Origin: Marinobacter salexigens
Lineage (GTDB): Bacteria; Pseudomonadota; Gammaproteobacteria; Pseudomonadales; Oleiphilaceae
Direction of reading: 5' to 3'
DNA: 64,000 nt
NCBI RefSeq assembly: GCF_002806945.1
Contig: NZ_NIHC01000003.1
Span: 558,001 to 622,000 of the forward strand
Position numbers and translations under genes: made by a program. Below are positions 18,987 through 28,186 of this stretch, one piece after another. A model generated the notes under the pieces. It made no database searches, was not told where the DNA came from, and worked only from the letters and a program-made list of their open reading frames with translations. Numbering within the stretch: the stretch's first letter is position 1; the number at the start of each line of letters is the position of its first letter.

Positions 18987-19520
18987 TTACCCTGGCGTCA
19001 GTGGATGACGCCGGGCTGCGCGGATAATCACCAGGCCTGCAATGCCAAGTGTGAGAGCTGTAAACTTGGCCAGCGCGCTGATGGCAGCTGCGGAGCTGAT
19101 AGCATTGGTGGGTGCATCAAGGTTGTTCAGCAGGAGCATGTTCTCCGTAATATCGACGACACCAGCAGTTATAAACAGGGCGCGAACCCAGCGTGCGGCC
19201 GTGCGCTCGCGAACACCGGGCCTGTCCTGAGTGCAGTGCCGGGTGAGCAGTATCAGAGTCAGGCAATAAATCGGAATAAACAGGAAATCCAGCCACAAGG
19301 AGAGCTTGGCCCATTTCAGGTTCTCAGCGCCCCAGCTTTGTACAATCGCCAGCGCCTGCTCGGCACTTCCCGCCAGCTGAAAACTCACAATACCCTGCTG
19401 CGCAGCCTCTGTTTTCAGGGGCTGGTTGATCAACACCAAGGCTGCCAGTAACACCACCGTTGCTATCAGGCAGGCTTTCAGGCTTTTGGGGAAAGCCGGT
19501 AATCCCTTTTCCGTGTCCAT
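18987..19520 (-). CDS. conserved hypothetical membrane protein, four predicted helices
   Basis: A 177-residue protein not assigned to a named family. Hydrophobic segments lie near residues 15-31, 72-92, 108-124 and 146-165, so four membrane helices are expected with short loops. The segment between helices 1 and 2 (about 32-70) is polar and may be periplasmic. Its ATG overlaps the stop of hemW (TAATG), so it is translated from the same message as rdgB and hemW. No catalytic motif is visible. Confidence 0.75.
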   Translation of the reverse strand: MDTEKGLPAFPKSLKACLIATVVLLAALVLINQPLKTEAAQQGIVSFQLAGSAEQALAIVQSWGAENLKWAKLSLWLDFLFIPIYCLTLILLTRHCTQDRPGVRERTAARWVRALFITAGVVDITENMLLLNNLDAPTNAISSAAAISALAKFTALTLGIAGLVIIRAARRHPLTPG

Positions 19521-20668
19521 TACAGAAAACGCTCCAACAGACTATTCAGATACCTTTGCCCCAGGCTTGTGGCTTGAAGGCGGTCACCCATGAGCAATTT
19601 ATCATCACGCAGCTTCTGAAGTTGTACCGCAACGGATGCCAAGGGTAAACCCGTGCGCTCATAGAAAAGGCTTTCATCCACGCCTTGCCGCAGCCGTAGT
19701 GCGTTCATCAGAAACTCCAGGGGCAGTTCCTCAGGCTCAATATTAGCGCTCCCGGCGGTACGGCTACCTATGCGGTTGAGGTAGGCCTCAGGCTGTCGTG
19801 TTTTCCAGTAACGTTTGATCGTGCCATCGGGAAGGCTGATTTTACCGTGCCCTCCTGCCCCCAGCGCCAGATAATCTCCGAAGGTCCAGTAGTTAAGATT
19901 GTGTCTTGAAGCTTTGCCTTCCCGGCACCACGCAGACACCTCGTAATCCTTGAATCCGTGCAGGTGCAAGTATTCGCTCCCGCGCTGAGCAATCTCCCAG
20001 AGCAGGTCGTCGTCTGGCAAATCCGGTGGCCGGCTGTAGAACTCTGTATTGGGCTCAAGAGTCAGTTGGTACCAGGATATATGAGGCGGTTCATGGCTCA
20101 TTGCAGTCTTGAGATCTTGCAGGGCCTCGTCTGGGGTTTGGTCTGGCAGGCCGTGCATCAGGTCCAGATTGAAGTTATCGAAGCCCGCTTTTTTGGCGGA
20201 CTCGATTGCTCTATGTGCTGCTGCACTGTCATGGATACGGCCGAGGGTTTTCAGGTGTATCGGGTTAAAGCTCTGCACACCGATAGACAAGCGATTGATG
20301 CCGGCGTTGCGGAAGGCCTCAAATCGCCCTTCTTCAAGGGTGCCGGGGTTGGCCTCCAGTGTGATTTCAACATCCGCAGCAAAGTCCAGGCGCTCCCGCA
20401 GTCCTTCAAAAAGCGTTTGGTAAAACTCACCGCTCATCAGGGAGGGCGTGCCTCCGCCGATAAACACGGTTTCCACGGGGCGGCCTGATGCCAGTGCGAG
20501 ATCCTGGTCAATGTCTTCAAACAGTGCGTTCAGGTAGGCGGATTCGGGGATGTCACCCTGGATGGCGTGGGAATTGAAGTCACAGTAGGGGCATTTACGC
20601 ACGCACCAAGGCACATGAACATACAGGCTCAGAGGTGGAGTTACTGGCGCTGACATATTCACCGCCAT
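19520..20668 (-). CDS. hemW: radical SAM heme chaperone HemW
   Basis: A 382-residue radical SAM protein. The iron-sulfur motif is CVRKCPYCDFNSH near residues 22-34, with GGGTPSLM and EANPGT motifs following, and the C-terminal HemN-like domain is present (EELPLEFLMNALRLRQGV). The cluster motif is CxxxCxxC as in HemW. HemW resembles coproporphyrinogen oxidase HemN, but as a family it binds and delivers heme. The start may be 20668 or the internal ATG at 20656. It lies 5 bp after rdgB and overlaps the downstream membrane-protein gene. Confidence 0.93.
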   Translation of the reverse strand: MAVNMSAPVTPPLSLYVHVPWCVRKCPYCDFNSHAIQGDIPESAYLNALFEDIDQDLALASGRPVETVFIGGGTPSLMSGEFYQTLFEGLRERLDFAADVEITLEANPGTLEEGRFEAFRNAGINRLSIGVQSFNPIHLKTLGRIHDSAAAHRAIESAKKAGFDNFNLDLMHGLPDQTPDEALQDLKTAMSHEPPHISWYQLTLEPNTEFYSRPPDLPDDDLLWEIAQRGSEYLHLHGFKDYEVSAWCREGKASRHNLNYWTFGDYLALGAGGHGKISLPDGTIKRYWKTRQPEAYLNRIGSRTAGSANIEPEELPLEFLMNALRLRQGVDESLFYERTGLPLASVAVQLQKLRDDKLLMGDRLQATSLGQRYLNSLLERFL

Positions 20669-20673
20669 GGAGG

Positions 20674-21273
20674 TCAGGCCTCTGCCTTAAGCTGTTCCGT
20701 CAGCAATGCCAAGGCCCGGCCTCGATGGCTGATCCGGTTTTTCTCGCCCCGGCTCAGTTCCGAGGCGCTGCAGTTCTTTTCCGGGCAGAGAAAGATGGGG
20801 TCGTAGCCAAATCCACCGTCGCCCCGGGGTGCTCTGAGGATTGTGCCGGGCCACCGCCCATGGCAAACAATCGGTGTCGGATCGTCTGCATGGCGCAAGT
20901 ACACCAGTACACAGTGAAATTGCGCGCCCCGTTGGCCATCGGGTATATCAACCAACGCTTTCAGCAGAGCGTTTAGATTGTCCAGATCGGACGCACCAGC
21001 GCCTGCATACCGTGCCGAGCGCACTCCCGGTGCACCGCCTAGCGCATCCACTGCCAGCCCGCTGTCATCTGCCAGGGCAGGCAAGCCGGTTTCCCGGGCG
21101 GCATGACGTGCTTTCAGAATGGCGTTTTCCACAAAGGTCACCGCCGGTTCTTCGGCCTCGCCAACCCCCAGTTCGCCTTGGGATACGGGCACCAGGTTTA
21201 ACGGTGCAAGAAGCTCCGTGAATTCGCTGATTTTACCTTTGTTGTTACTGGCAATAACAAGTTGCTCAGACAT
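20674..21273 (-). CDS. rdgB: dITP/XTP pyrophosphatase
   Basis: House-cleaning nucleotidase of 199 residues that hydrolyses non-canonical purine triphosphates. The substrate-binding SNNKGK motif sits at the N-terminus, followed by [38 protein letters not shown] and GGFGYDPIF. All these Ham1/RdgB motifs are intact. The ATG at 21273 gives the standard N-terminus and leaves a 7-bp gap from the DUF4426 gene; an in-frame Met 11 codons upstream would overlap that gene. Confidence 0.95.
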   Translation of the reverse strand: MSEQLVIASNNKGKISEFTELLAPLNLVPVSQGELGVGEAEEPAVTFVENAILKARHAARETGLPALADDSGLAVDALGGAPGVRSARYAGAGASDLDNLNALLKALVDIPDGQRGAQFHCVLVYLRHADDPTPIVCHGRWPGTILRAPRGDGGFGYDPIFLCPEKNCSASELSRGEKNRISHRGRALALLTEQLKAEA

Positions 21274-21280
21274 AGGCTGC

Positions 21281-21739
21281 TCAGTCGCCAAAAAGGGTGT
21301 GGGCAAACCGTACCGGCAATTCCTGCTTATATCCGGTAGGGCGGGCGGTAACGTTGAATGTCATCAGCTCTCCGGACGAATACTGATACTGGGCAATAAA
21401 GTAAACGGAATCGCCTTCCTGTATTCTGCGAAAGGCCAGAAACTTTACTTGCTGGATATCGTTTGAAACCTTGCCTTCCACCTGGCCGGATACAGGGCTG
21501 ATAACACCGTTTGCATCTTCCTGCATAATAGAAATATTAACGACGCCAATACTTCTGCTACGCTGAAGGTTGTTTGTCTTTGCTACTTCAGGTGTCAGAA
21601 AGGTGCTTGGGAACACACTCCAGTGGATCTGGTAGTCTCCGAAGTCTTCCGACCCGGCGAGAGCAGGAAAGCTCAAGAAGGCGGCGAAGAGAGCAGCTGC
21701 CGCCATGCCAAGAATGTTGTGCAGGGCTATGGTTTTCAT
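21281..21739 (-). CDS. exported DUF4426 protein
   Basis: A 152-residue protein starting at 21739, where the ATG overlaps the metW stop (TAATG). A cleavable signal peptide ends near AGS (about residue 29), so it is periplasmic. The mature part ([30 protein letters not shown]) matches DUF4426, a beta-rich domain of unknown function that I recall in this position next to metW and rdgB in Pseudomonas. A longer open frame to 21874 runs inside metW and is rejected as the start. The function is unknown. Confidence 0.85.
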   Translation of the reverse strand: MKTIALHNILGMAAAALFAAFLSFPALAGSEDFGDYQIHWSVFPSTFLTPEVAKTNNLQRSRSIGVVNISIMQEDANGVISPVSGQVEGKVSNDIQQVKFLAFRRIQEGDSVYFIAQYQYSSGELMTFNVTARPTGYKQELPVRFAHTLFGD

Positions 21740-22341
21740 TACATTTTCTCCCGGGTGATGCGGTAGATTGCGATCTCGCCCAACAGGTTTGGCCAGAAGC
21801 GCGCCAGCCAGTTGTTCTGGTGCTGACCATCTACTACGCGACGGCTTTTTATGCGAATGCCCTTCTGACGGCATAGAGCTTCAAAATCCTTGAAGGTACA
21901 TAACCGTATGTTGGGGGTGTTGTACCATTTATATGGCAGGGCGTCTGATTCGGGCATACGGCCGCTGAGGGCCAGCCCCCAGCGTAGCCGCCAGTGCGCG
22001 AAGTTGGGAAAGGTGACTATTCCTTCGTCGCCCAGGCGCAGCATTTCATCCAGTACCTTGTCTGGGCGGCGTACCGCCTGCAGTGCCTGTGTCATTAGTA
22101 CAATGTCAAAACTGTTGTCTTCAAAGTTATCCAGACCCTGGGTGTCCAGGTTCTGCTCAATGACGGAAACTCCGCGGTTCATGCAGGTGGTTATATGGTC
22201 GGGGTTAATTTCCAGACCAAACCCGCTGGCATTGCGTTCCCGCTTGAGGTAGTCGAGCAGTGTGCCGTCGCCACAGCCAAGATCCAGTACATGGTGGCCA
22301 GGCTTTACCCATTGTTGAATGATTTCAAGATCCGCCCTCAT
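21739..22341 (-). CDS. metW: methionine biosynthesis protein MetW, methyltransferase fold
   Basis: A 200-residue SAM-methyltransferase-fold protein with [16 protein letters not shown] near residues 18-33, and [14 protein letters not shown] and [18 protein letters not shown] further on, all typical of MetW. It overlaps the 3' end of metX (ATGA). In bacteria using MetX, MetW is needed for or enhances homoserine acylation in methionine synthesis; its own methyl transfer activity is unclear. The coupling to metX supports that partnership. Confidence 0.94.
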   Translation of the reverse strand: MRADLEIIQQWVKPGHHVLDLGCGDGTLLDYLKRERNASGFGLEINPDHITTCMNRGVSVIEQNLDTQGLDNFEDNSFDIVLMTQALQAVRRPDKVLDEMLRLGDEGIVTFPNFAHWRLRWGLALSGRMPESDALPYKWYNTPNIRLCTFKDFEALCRQKGIRIKSRRVVDGQHQNNWLARFWPNLLGEIAIYRITREKM

Positions 22342-23486
22342 GCGCCCACCTCTCTGGCGACACGATCCATGTACGCGGTAAAGATATCAGTATAGCGCGG
22401 GGTTGGAATAAGAAACGCATCATGACCCCAAGGTGCATCAATTTCTGCGTAGCTCACCTTCCGGCGTGCGGCGATCATGGCATTCACCATTTCTTCCGAG
22501 CGGGCCGGTGTAAAGCGCCAGTCCGTGCTGAACGAGAGCACCAGAAACTCACAACTGGCTTTGGCCATCGCTTTTGACAAGTCGCCGCCAAACTCGTAGG
22601 CCGGGTCAAAGTAGTCCAGGGCCCGGGTCATCAGCAGATAGGTATTGGCGTCGAAACTTTCAGAAAAGCGCTCGCCCTGATAACGAAGGTAGCTTTCCAC
22701 CTGAAACTCCGCATCGTAACCAAATTTGTAGGCCTGATCTCTTAGCTCCCGGCCGAACTTCTCCCCCATGGAAGCATCTGAGAGATAGGTAATGTGGCCT
22801 ACCATACGGGCAAGCATCAAGCCGCGGCGAGGCAGCGCATTGAAATCGGAGTAGCGGCCTTCATGGAATTCCCGGTCTGAGGTGATGGCCTGACGTGCCA
22901 CTTCGTTAAAGGCAATGTTCTGAGCTGTAAGACGGGGGCTGGATGCAATGGCTACTGCATGCTTCAGGCGGTCCGGGTAGTCCAGGCTCCATTGCAGCGC
23001 CTGCATGCCGCCCAATGAGCCGCCCACCACGGCTGCCCAGCAGTCGATCCCGAGGCGATCCGCCAGCAGTGCCTGGCTTTTTACCCAGTCACCCACCGTA
23101 ACCACGGGAAAATCCGGGCCGTAAGGTTTGTTTGTGTTCGGGTTTATCGAGTTGGGGCCTGTGCTGCCATGACACCCACCCAGGTTGTTAAGGCAGACTA
23201 CAAAAAAACGGTTGGTATCGACTGGCTTCCCGGGGCCTATGCACGTATCCCACCAGCCTGGTTTGCGATCGTCCATGGAGTGGTAGCCGGCGGCGTGGTG
23301 ATGACCGCTCAGAGCGTGGCATATGAGCACAGCATTGCTGCGGTCGGCATTGAGTTCGCCATAGGTCTCAACGACGAGATCATAGCGTTCCAGAGTTTGG
23401 CCACATGCGAGCTCAATGGGCTTTTCAAAGTGATATGTCTGCGGGGTGACTACCCCGACAGAATCCACAGGCAGGGATTCGGGCAT
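22338..23486 (-). CDS. metX: homoserine O-acyltransferase MetX
   Basis: An alpha/beta-hydrolase-fold acyltransferase of 382 residues. The nucleophile elbow is GGSLGGMQ with Ser157, preceded by [13 protein letters not shown] and [12 protein letters not shown], and the catalytic Asp and His lie near the C-terminus (APWGHDAFL). It acylates homoserine as the first committed step to methionine. Whether the donor is acetyl-CoA or succinyl-CoA cannot be settled by eye; many gammaproteobacterial MetX enzymes use succinyl-CoA. It is followed by metW, DUF4426, rdgB, hemW in one tight series. No SAM riboswitch was recognised upstream. Confidence 0.94.
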   Translation of the reverse strand: MPESLPVDSVGVVTPQTYHFEKPIELACGQTLERYDLVVETYGELNADRSNAVLICHALSGHHHAAGYHSMDDRKPGWWDTCIGPGKPVDTNRFFVVCLNNLGGCHGSTGPNSINPNTNKPYGPDFPVVTVGDWVKSQALLADRLGIDCWAAVVGGSLGGMQALQWSLDYPDRLKHAVAIASSPRLTAQNIAFNEVARQAITSDREFHEGRYSDFNALPRRGLMLARMVGHITYLSDASMGEKFGRELRDQAYKFGYDAEFQVESYLRYQGERFSESFDANTYLLMTRALDYFDPAYEFGGDLSKAMAKASCEFLVLSFSTDWRFTPARSEEMVNAMIAARRKVSYAEIDAPWGHDAFLIPTPRYTDIFTAYMDRVAREVGA

Positions 23487-23619
23487 CGGCGCGACAGGTT
23501 CCTGGTTCGGTCTGTTGATAACTGCTTTACTGGTCAGGGAGAACCTGAACCAATAAAACAGTTTAAAGGCGGGTCGTCACGGCTGCAACTGACAGACTGT
23601 GCAGGAATGTAGCAGGAGG

Positions 23620-25584
23620 CTAGATTGCGCCCGAGATATTGACCACTTTTTGCTGGATCATGGTGGGTGCGGGCTTGCGAATTTGTCGCTGCATGGCATC
23701 TGCCAGTTCCAGTTGCCGGCGCAAATCGGTGATGGTATTGCGCAGTCTTTCCCGTTCGGAGCGGCTGTCACGATCGCTTCTTACCATATCCCGCAGGCGC
23801 TGTATTTGATGCTCCAGTAGCTGCTTTTGCTCCATGGAGTATTGCATGATCGGAAGCAGCGCTTCTGAGGGCCAGCGCTCTACATCACTTTGTACACGGG
23901 CGTGCAGGGTTCTGGCTTCACTCACCATGACATTGAAAAAGCGACGTACCAGAATCGACTGTTCTGTGAGAAGGTTCTTGGGGTTGGCGCGGAAGCGACG
24001 TGCTTTTTTACGCAGTTCTCTTACTGCGATGACGTGGCGGCCGGCACGTAGTGGAATGGGTTCCAGATGCCGTGCACGGGTATCCTCGTTGTAGCGACGG
24101 TAAATGGCACCAACCATTTTCTCCGCGAGACGCCCCTCGCTAAGCAGATTGGCGAAATCACTCTCCAGCAACTCAAAAAACTGGTCCATGGCATTGTTCA
24201 TGCCCGCCGTGGTCCAGCTTTTCGACATGCTTTTGCGGACTTTTTCGGCATGAGTCTCAAACCGACTTTCATCTACAAGCTTTTTCAGCATGTCGCCCTG
24301 GGAGTTCATAAGCCGCCGGCTCGACCTTAGCGTTATCAGCTTCTTGTAATAAAAATCGTAATCTTTCTGGGCGCGATCGGCTAGCCGGGTGAGAGCAGCT
24401 TTATCCATGGTAGTTCCGGCACAGGCGTTGAATTCCTCATTAAGGGAATCAAGCCGGGTTTGCATGGCCGCCTGGCTGTTCTGGAGCATGCCCAGCAAGT
24501 CGTTGATCAGGCTCTGGGTGATCAGTTGCTCCTTGTGCATCAGGATGCGCTGAATGATCAGCTGCTCCAGATTGCCAATGTTTGAACGCGCGAACAAATC
24601 GGGGTCTTTCCGCACTCTGGCAACCAGCCCCTGTTTTGCTGACAGCGGGATGACATCTTGCTGGCGGATGCCCAGGTGGTCTGCGGTATAGCCACGCACC
24701 CGTTCAATGGCATCGTGAGTGTGTTTCTCACCCTGCAGGTCGTCCCATAGCACGTCAATCTTGTTCAGTACCGCAAAGCGCCCGGCACGGTGGTCAGCGT
24801 GCTCTATATCAATGTACTCTTTCCAGATGGTCATATCGCTGGCGGTGACGCCAGTATCGGCACTTAGGACAAAGATAATGGCGTGGGCCTGGGGCAGCAT
24901 GCTGATGGTAAGCTCTGGTTCGGAGCCAAGTGCATTCAGTCCCGGCGTGTCCAGAATCCGCAGTCCGCGCTCAAACAGAGGGTGGCGAATACTGATCTGG
25001 GCGTTGCGCCAGGCAGGAATCAGAACTTTGCCGGGAACGTTACGATCATGCTCCAGCATGCTTTCGTCGAAGCCCAGAGCGCGGGCTTCTGTAGGGGAAA
25101 CGCTTTTGACCCGGGCCACTTCACCCAGTATTTCACGCATGATTTCAGGATCGCTCTCATCCAGTTCGTGCTTTACCCAGCGCTCCGGCTGTTTACGCAG
25201 TTGCTGCAGCGACAAATCGCCAGTGCGGGTTTCGATGGGGAGCAGCAGGAGGTAGTTTTCGTTGGCGTTGCGGTCAAAAAACAGCTCTGTGGGGCACATG
25301 GTTGTGCGCCCAGCCTGGGAAGGCAGCATGCGCTGGCCGAATTCTGAGAAAAACAGGGCGTTTATGAGTTCGGTTTTGCCGCGAGAATATTCACCGACGA
25401 ACGCGATGGTCAGCTCGTCTTCAATCAGCAGTTCAAGCCCGTGGCGAATCCTTGCACTGATGTCGTCAGAAAACAGGTTGTTGTCCTGAAGCCACAGGCG
25501 GTAACGGCCGATCTGGCGGATCAGCTCTTTTTTCCAATTATGGTAGGCCTCTACCTGCTGGGTAAGATTTCCCTGAAGGCTCAT
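23620..25584 (-). CDS. dynamin-family GTPase
   Basis: A 654-residue GTPase. All the G motifs are visible: P-loop GEYSRGKTEL (from residue 64), the G3 motif ILDTPGLNALG and the G4 motif LNKIDVLWDD. The C-terminal 300 residues are helical with a coiled coil (LEHQIQRLRDMVRSDRDS..LRRQLELADA). No obvious hydrophobic paddle was seen. Bacterial dynamin-like proteins remodel or repair membranes and often occur as pairs; here there is one gene, between metX and the yggT operon. The start at 25584 is preferred, with GAGGGAA upstream; a Met 10 codons earlier is possible. Confidence 0.85.
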   Translation of the reverse strand: MSLQGNLTQQVEAYHNWKKELIRQIGRYRLWLQDNNLFSDDISARIRHGLELLIEDELTIAFVGEYSRGKTELINALFFSEFGQRMLPSQAGRTTMCPTELFFDRNANENYLLLLPIETRTGDLSLQQLRKQPERWVKHELDESDPEIMREILGEVARVKSVSPTEARALGFDESMLEHDRNVPGKVLIPAWRNAQISIRHPLFERGLRILDTPGLNALGSEPELTISMLPQAHAIIFVLSADTGVTASDMTIWKEYIDIEHADHRAGRFAVLNKIDVLWDDLQGEKHTHDAIERVRGYTADHLGIRQQDVIPLSAKQGLVARVRKDPDLFARSNIGNLEQLIIQRILMHKEQLITQSLINDLLGMLQNSQAAMQTRLDSLNEEFNACAGTTMDKAALTRLADRAQKDYDFYYKKLITLRSSRRLMNSQGDMLKKLVDESRFETHAEKVRKSMSKSWTTAGMNNAMDQFFELLESDFANLLSEGRLAEKMVGAIYRRYNEDTRARHLEPIPLRAGRHVIAVRELRKKARRFRANPKNLLTEQSILVRRFFNVMVSEARTLHARVQSDVERWPSEALLPIMQYSMEQKQLLEHQIQRLRDMVRSDRDSRSERERLRNTITDLRRQLELADAMQRQIRKPAPTMIQQKVVNISGAI

Positions 25585-25745
25585 CGGATATTCCCTCTGC
25601 ACGACTTCCGGCATTTTCCCGGCTAGCTGAGCCAGGATCCGCGTGATGGACGAATTAATTCCTTTTAATATTAACCTGTTCCCGAGTGTTTTGCGGGGCA
25701 GTGTATGCGGGTGTGTCGTACTTTCAGGCAGGATGTAAAAAATAA

Positions 25746-25779
25746 AAGCCGGAAAATCAACAGGTTAATTTTCCGGCTT
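25746..25779 (-). terminator. rho-independent terminator of yggS-proC-yggT
   Basis: A perfect 12-bp stem (AAGCCGGAAAAT with ATTTTCCGGCTT) with a 10-nt loop. On the minus strand it runs into a T-rich tract (TTTTATTTTTTA). It lies about 55 bp downstream of the yggT stop. Confidence 0.85.
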
Positions 25780-25833
25780 GCAGATCAGGCTTTTTGTGGA
25801 GAAGTGTTACAGATTGTTTGTTTGAGACTTGGG

Positions 25834-26418
25834 TTACATCCCCAGCCCAATAGCCCCAAGCCCGACAGCCATTTTCATGTGCTCAATGACAACAGAAATG
25901 ACATTGAGAATAAGGAATACGATAATGGGTGACAGATCCAGCCCACCCATGGAAGGCATCAGGTTGCGCACCGGGCGCATCACCGGCTCAGTGATCTGTG
26001 CAACAAGCTGAATGGCTGGATGACTGCTGCCAGGCGCAATCCAACTGATAACCACTACGGCGATAACGGACCAGAAATAGATCTTTACGATCAGATCCAG
26101 AACATTCAGCACGGCCCAGACCAGCAGGGTGAGCGGATTAAATGATGGAATGCCGCCACTCAAGGCCACAAGAATCAAAAAGAAGGTAATGGCCTGGATA
26201 ACGATGGCAAGCACCAAGGCGGCACCGTCAATTCCGCCCCAGCCCGGAATAAAACGGCGCAAAGGCCTTAGCAATGGGTTGGTTGCTTTCACCGCGAACT
26301 GGGAAATCGGGTTATAGAAATCGGCCCGGGCCAGTTGCAGCAAAAAGCGCAGCAGAATGATGGTCATGTAAAAAGTGGACGCGATCAGCAGGATCGTAAT
26401 CAGGATGTCTGCCAGCAT
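25834..26418 (-). CDS. YggT family membrane protein
   Basis: A 194-residue inner-membrane protein with two tandem YggT repeats, each a pair of helices with an amphipathic stretch. PISQFAVKATNPLLRPLRRFIP in the first half and SHPAIQLVAQITEPVMRPVRNLMP in the second show the duplication. The family is conserved next to proC and has been linked to osmotic tolerance and membrane integrity; the molecular function is not established. It lies 30 bp downstream of proC on the same strand. Confidence 0.9.
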   Translation of the reverse strand: MLADILITILLIASTFYMTIILLRFLLQLARADFYNPISQFAVKATNPLLRPLRRFIPGWGGIDGAALVLAIVIQAITFFLILVALSGGIPSFNPLTLLVWAVLNVLDLIVKIYFWSVIAVVVISWIAPGSSHPAIQLVAQITEPVMRPVRNLMPSMGGLDLSPIIVFLILNVISVVIEHMKMAVGLGAIGLGM

Positions 26419-26448
26419 GTAGCCTGTTCTCCGTTGTCAGTGACTGTT

Positions 26449-27282
26449 TTACTCTTTGCCTGCCAGTTCTTTGGCCATTTCTTCCGAGCGCTTGTAAGCA
26501 GCGTTGTACGCCTTTTTAACCAATTCACGCATGCCGCCTTCTTCAAAGGTATGAACGGCCTGTTCAGTCGTGCCGCCCGGAGACATCACGTTTTTCTTCA
26601 ACTGCGCTGGATTGTGTTCGCTCTTGGCAGCCATTTCAGCAGCGCCTGCCATGGTCTGAATAGCAAGTTGACGGGCGGTTGCAGGGTTTACACCGGCTTC
26701 TGTTGCCGCAGTCTCAAGGGCCTCCAGCATCAGGAAGAAATAGGCTGGGCCGCTACCTGATAGGGCGGTTACGCCATGAAGCAGCGCCTCATCCTCAACC
26801 CATACTGCAATGCCTATGCCTTCGAAAACCGACTGCACTGCTTCTTTCTGGGCTCTGGAGACGCTTTCGTTGGCAAAAAGCCCGGCTGCGCCCTTGCCCA
26901 CCAACGACGGTGTGTTGGGCATAACCCGCACAACAGGAAGGCCGCCACCAAGCCACTCATCAAGGGTTTCTGAGCCCAGGCCAGCTGCGATAGAGACCAT
27001 CAGCGGGCGAGTGTTCTGAGCGATGGGCGCGATGTCACGACACACGTCGGCCATAGCCTGGGGTTTGACTGCGAGTACCACTATATCTGCCTGTTGTGCG
27101 CAGTAGCGGTTATCTGTTGTCACGCTGATTCCAAAACGCTTACGAATGGATTGCAGGTGCCCGTCGTCCGGCGCACTGGCCCAAATGCTGCTGGCTTTGA
27201 AGCCGCTATCCAGCATGCCGCCAATAATGGCGCTGGCCATGTTGCCCGCACCGATAAACGAAATGGTAGGTGATTTGCTCAA
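26449..27282 (-). CDS. proC: pyrroline-5-carboxylate reductase
   Basis: NAD(P)H-dependent reductase of 277 residues, last step of proline synthesis. The N-terminal FIGAGNMASAIIGGM dinucleotide-binding motif and the C-terminal signature (ALSGSGPAYFFLMLEAL and MSPGGTTEQAV) are complete. The start codon is TTG at 27282, supported by GGAG six bases upstream and by the standard N-terminus. It lies between yggS upstream and yggT downstream in the widely conserved order. Confidence 0.96.
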   Translation of the reverse strand: MSKSPTISFIGAGNMASAIIGGMLDSGFKASSIWASAPDDGHLQSIRKRFGISVTTDNRYCAQQADIVVLAVKPQAMADVCRDIAPIAQNTRPLMVSIAAGLGSETLDEWLGGGLPVVRVMPNTPSLVGKGAAGLFANESVSRAQKEAVQSVFEGIGIAVWVEDEALLHGVTALSGSGPAYFFLMLEALETAATEAGVNPATARQLAIQTMAGAAEMAAKSEHNPAQLKKNVMSPGGTTEQAVHTFEEGGMRELVKKAYNAAYKRSEEMAKELAGKE

Positions 27283-27342
27283 GGTTTGCTCCAGCGGTTA
27301 TTCGGTTATATCCGGTTCCGATAATAGCAGGTACGGGCCTGT

Positions 27343-28047
27343 TCAGCTCTTCTGTGAGCGCTCACCAAAGATAGCCGTACCAATGCGAACACAGGTGGCG
27401 CCTTCGGCTATTGCTGTTTCGAGATCTCCGGACATGCCCATGGACAAGGTGTCCAATGGCCCTGCCTCCGGGTATCTCAACTGTAGCTCTTTCAGCAGGT
27501 TGGCCAGGTTGCGAAAGCTCTCCTTGAGGGCCGATTCAGTTTGGCCCGGATCGGGGATTGCCATCAGCCCCCTGAGCCGGAGCCCCGGTAACTGGCTTAC
27601 CTGAGAGGCCAGTTCTGGCAGTTCATCTGGCCGGCAGCCAGACTTGCTCGGTTCATTGTTAATATTGACCTGAAGGCAAATATTCAATGGGGGTAGACCG
27701 GTTTCTCTCTGCTCGCTCAGTCGTCGTGCCACTTTCAGGCGATCTACGCTGTGCACCCAGGAAAAAGCTGAGGCAATCTGCCGGGTTTTGTTGGATTGAA
27801 CCGGGCCAATAAAGTGCCAGTCGATGGCAGTCAAGTCGCGGAGTTCTGCAATTTTGTCGAGGGCTTCCTGAAGGTAGCTCTCCCCGAATGCCAGTTGGCC
27901 AGCCGACACGGCTTCTCGCAGTTCTTGTGCGGAGCGTGTTTTGCTGACCGCCAACAGGCTCACAGAACCGGGTTTACGGCCTGCCTGCAATGTTGCTTTT
28001 TGTATGCGTCGGGTTACGCTCCCGAGGTTGTCTGCTATGCTGCTCAT
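27343..28047 (-). CDS. YggS/PLPBP family PLP homeostasis protein
   Basis: A 234-residue single-domain PLP protein of alanine-racemase barrel type. The PLP lysine is in LLAVSKTRSAQEL near residue 35, and the motifs WHFIGPVQSNKTR, LQVNINNEPSKSG and LSMGMSGDLETAI(A)EGATCVRIGTAIFG are all present. These proteins have no known enzyme activity and balance free PLP and amino-acid pools. It is the first gene of the yggS-proC-yggT unit and is divergent from pilT across about 140 bp. Confidence 0.94.
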   Translation of the reverse strand: MSSIADNLGSVTRRIQKATLQAGRKPGSVSLLAVSKTRSAQELREAVSAGQLAFGESYLQEALDKIAELRDLTAIDWHFIGPVQSNKTRQIASAFSWVHSVDRLKVARRLSEQRETGLPPLNICLQVNINNEPSKSGCRPDELPELASQVSQLPGLRLRGLMAIPDPGQTESALKESFRNLANLLKELQLRYPEAGPLDTLSMGMSGDLETAIAEGATCVRIGTAIFGERSQKS

Positions 28048-28186
28048 AGTATGAAATAGTCGCGTTTGGTCTGCCCATTCTATGGCGACACGTTACTCGC
28101 AGGTCACTGAAATGCCAAGTGATCAGAGTAGGATCATGCCAGACAGGCGCTACCTGGATAAAAGAATAAGCCTTCCGAGGACTTGT

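Noticed and set aside
23487..23619. Possible SAM riboswitch upstream of metX
   Set aside because: The 133-bp gap shows no recognisable riboswitch consensus stems.
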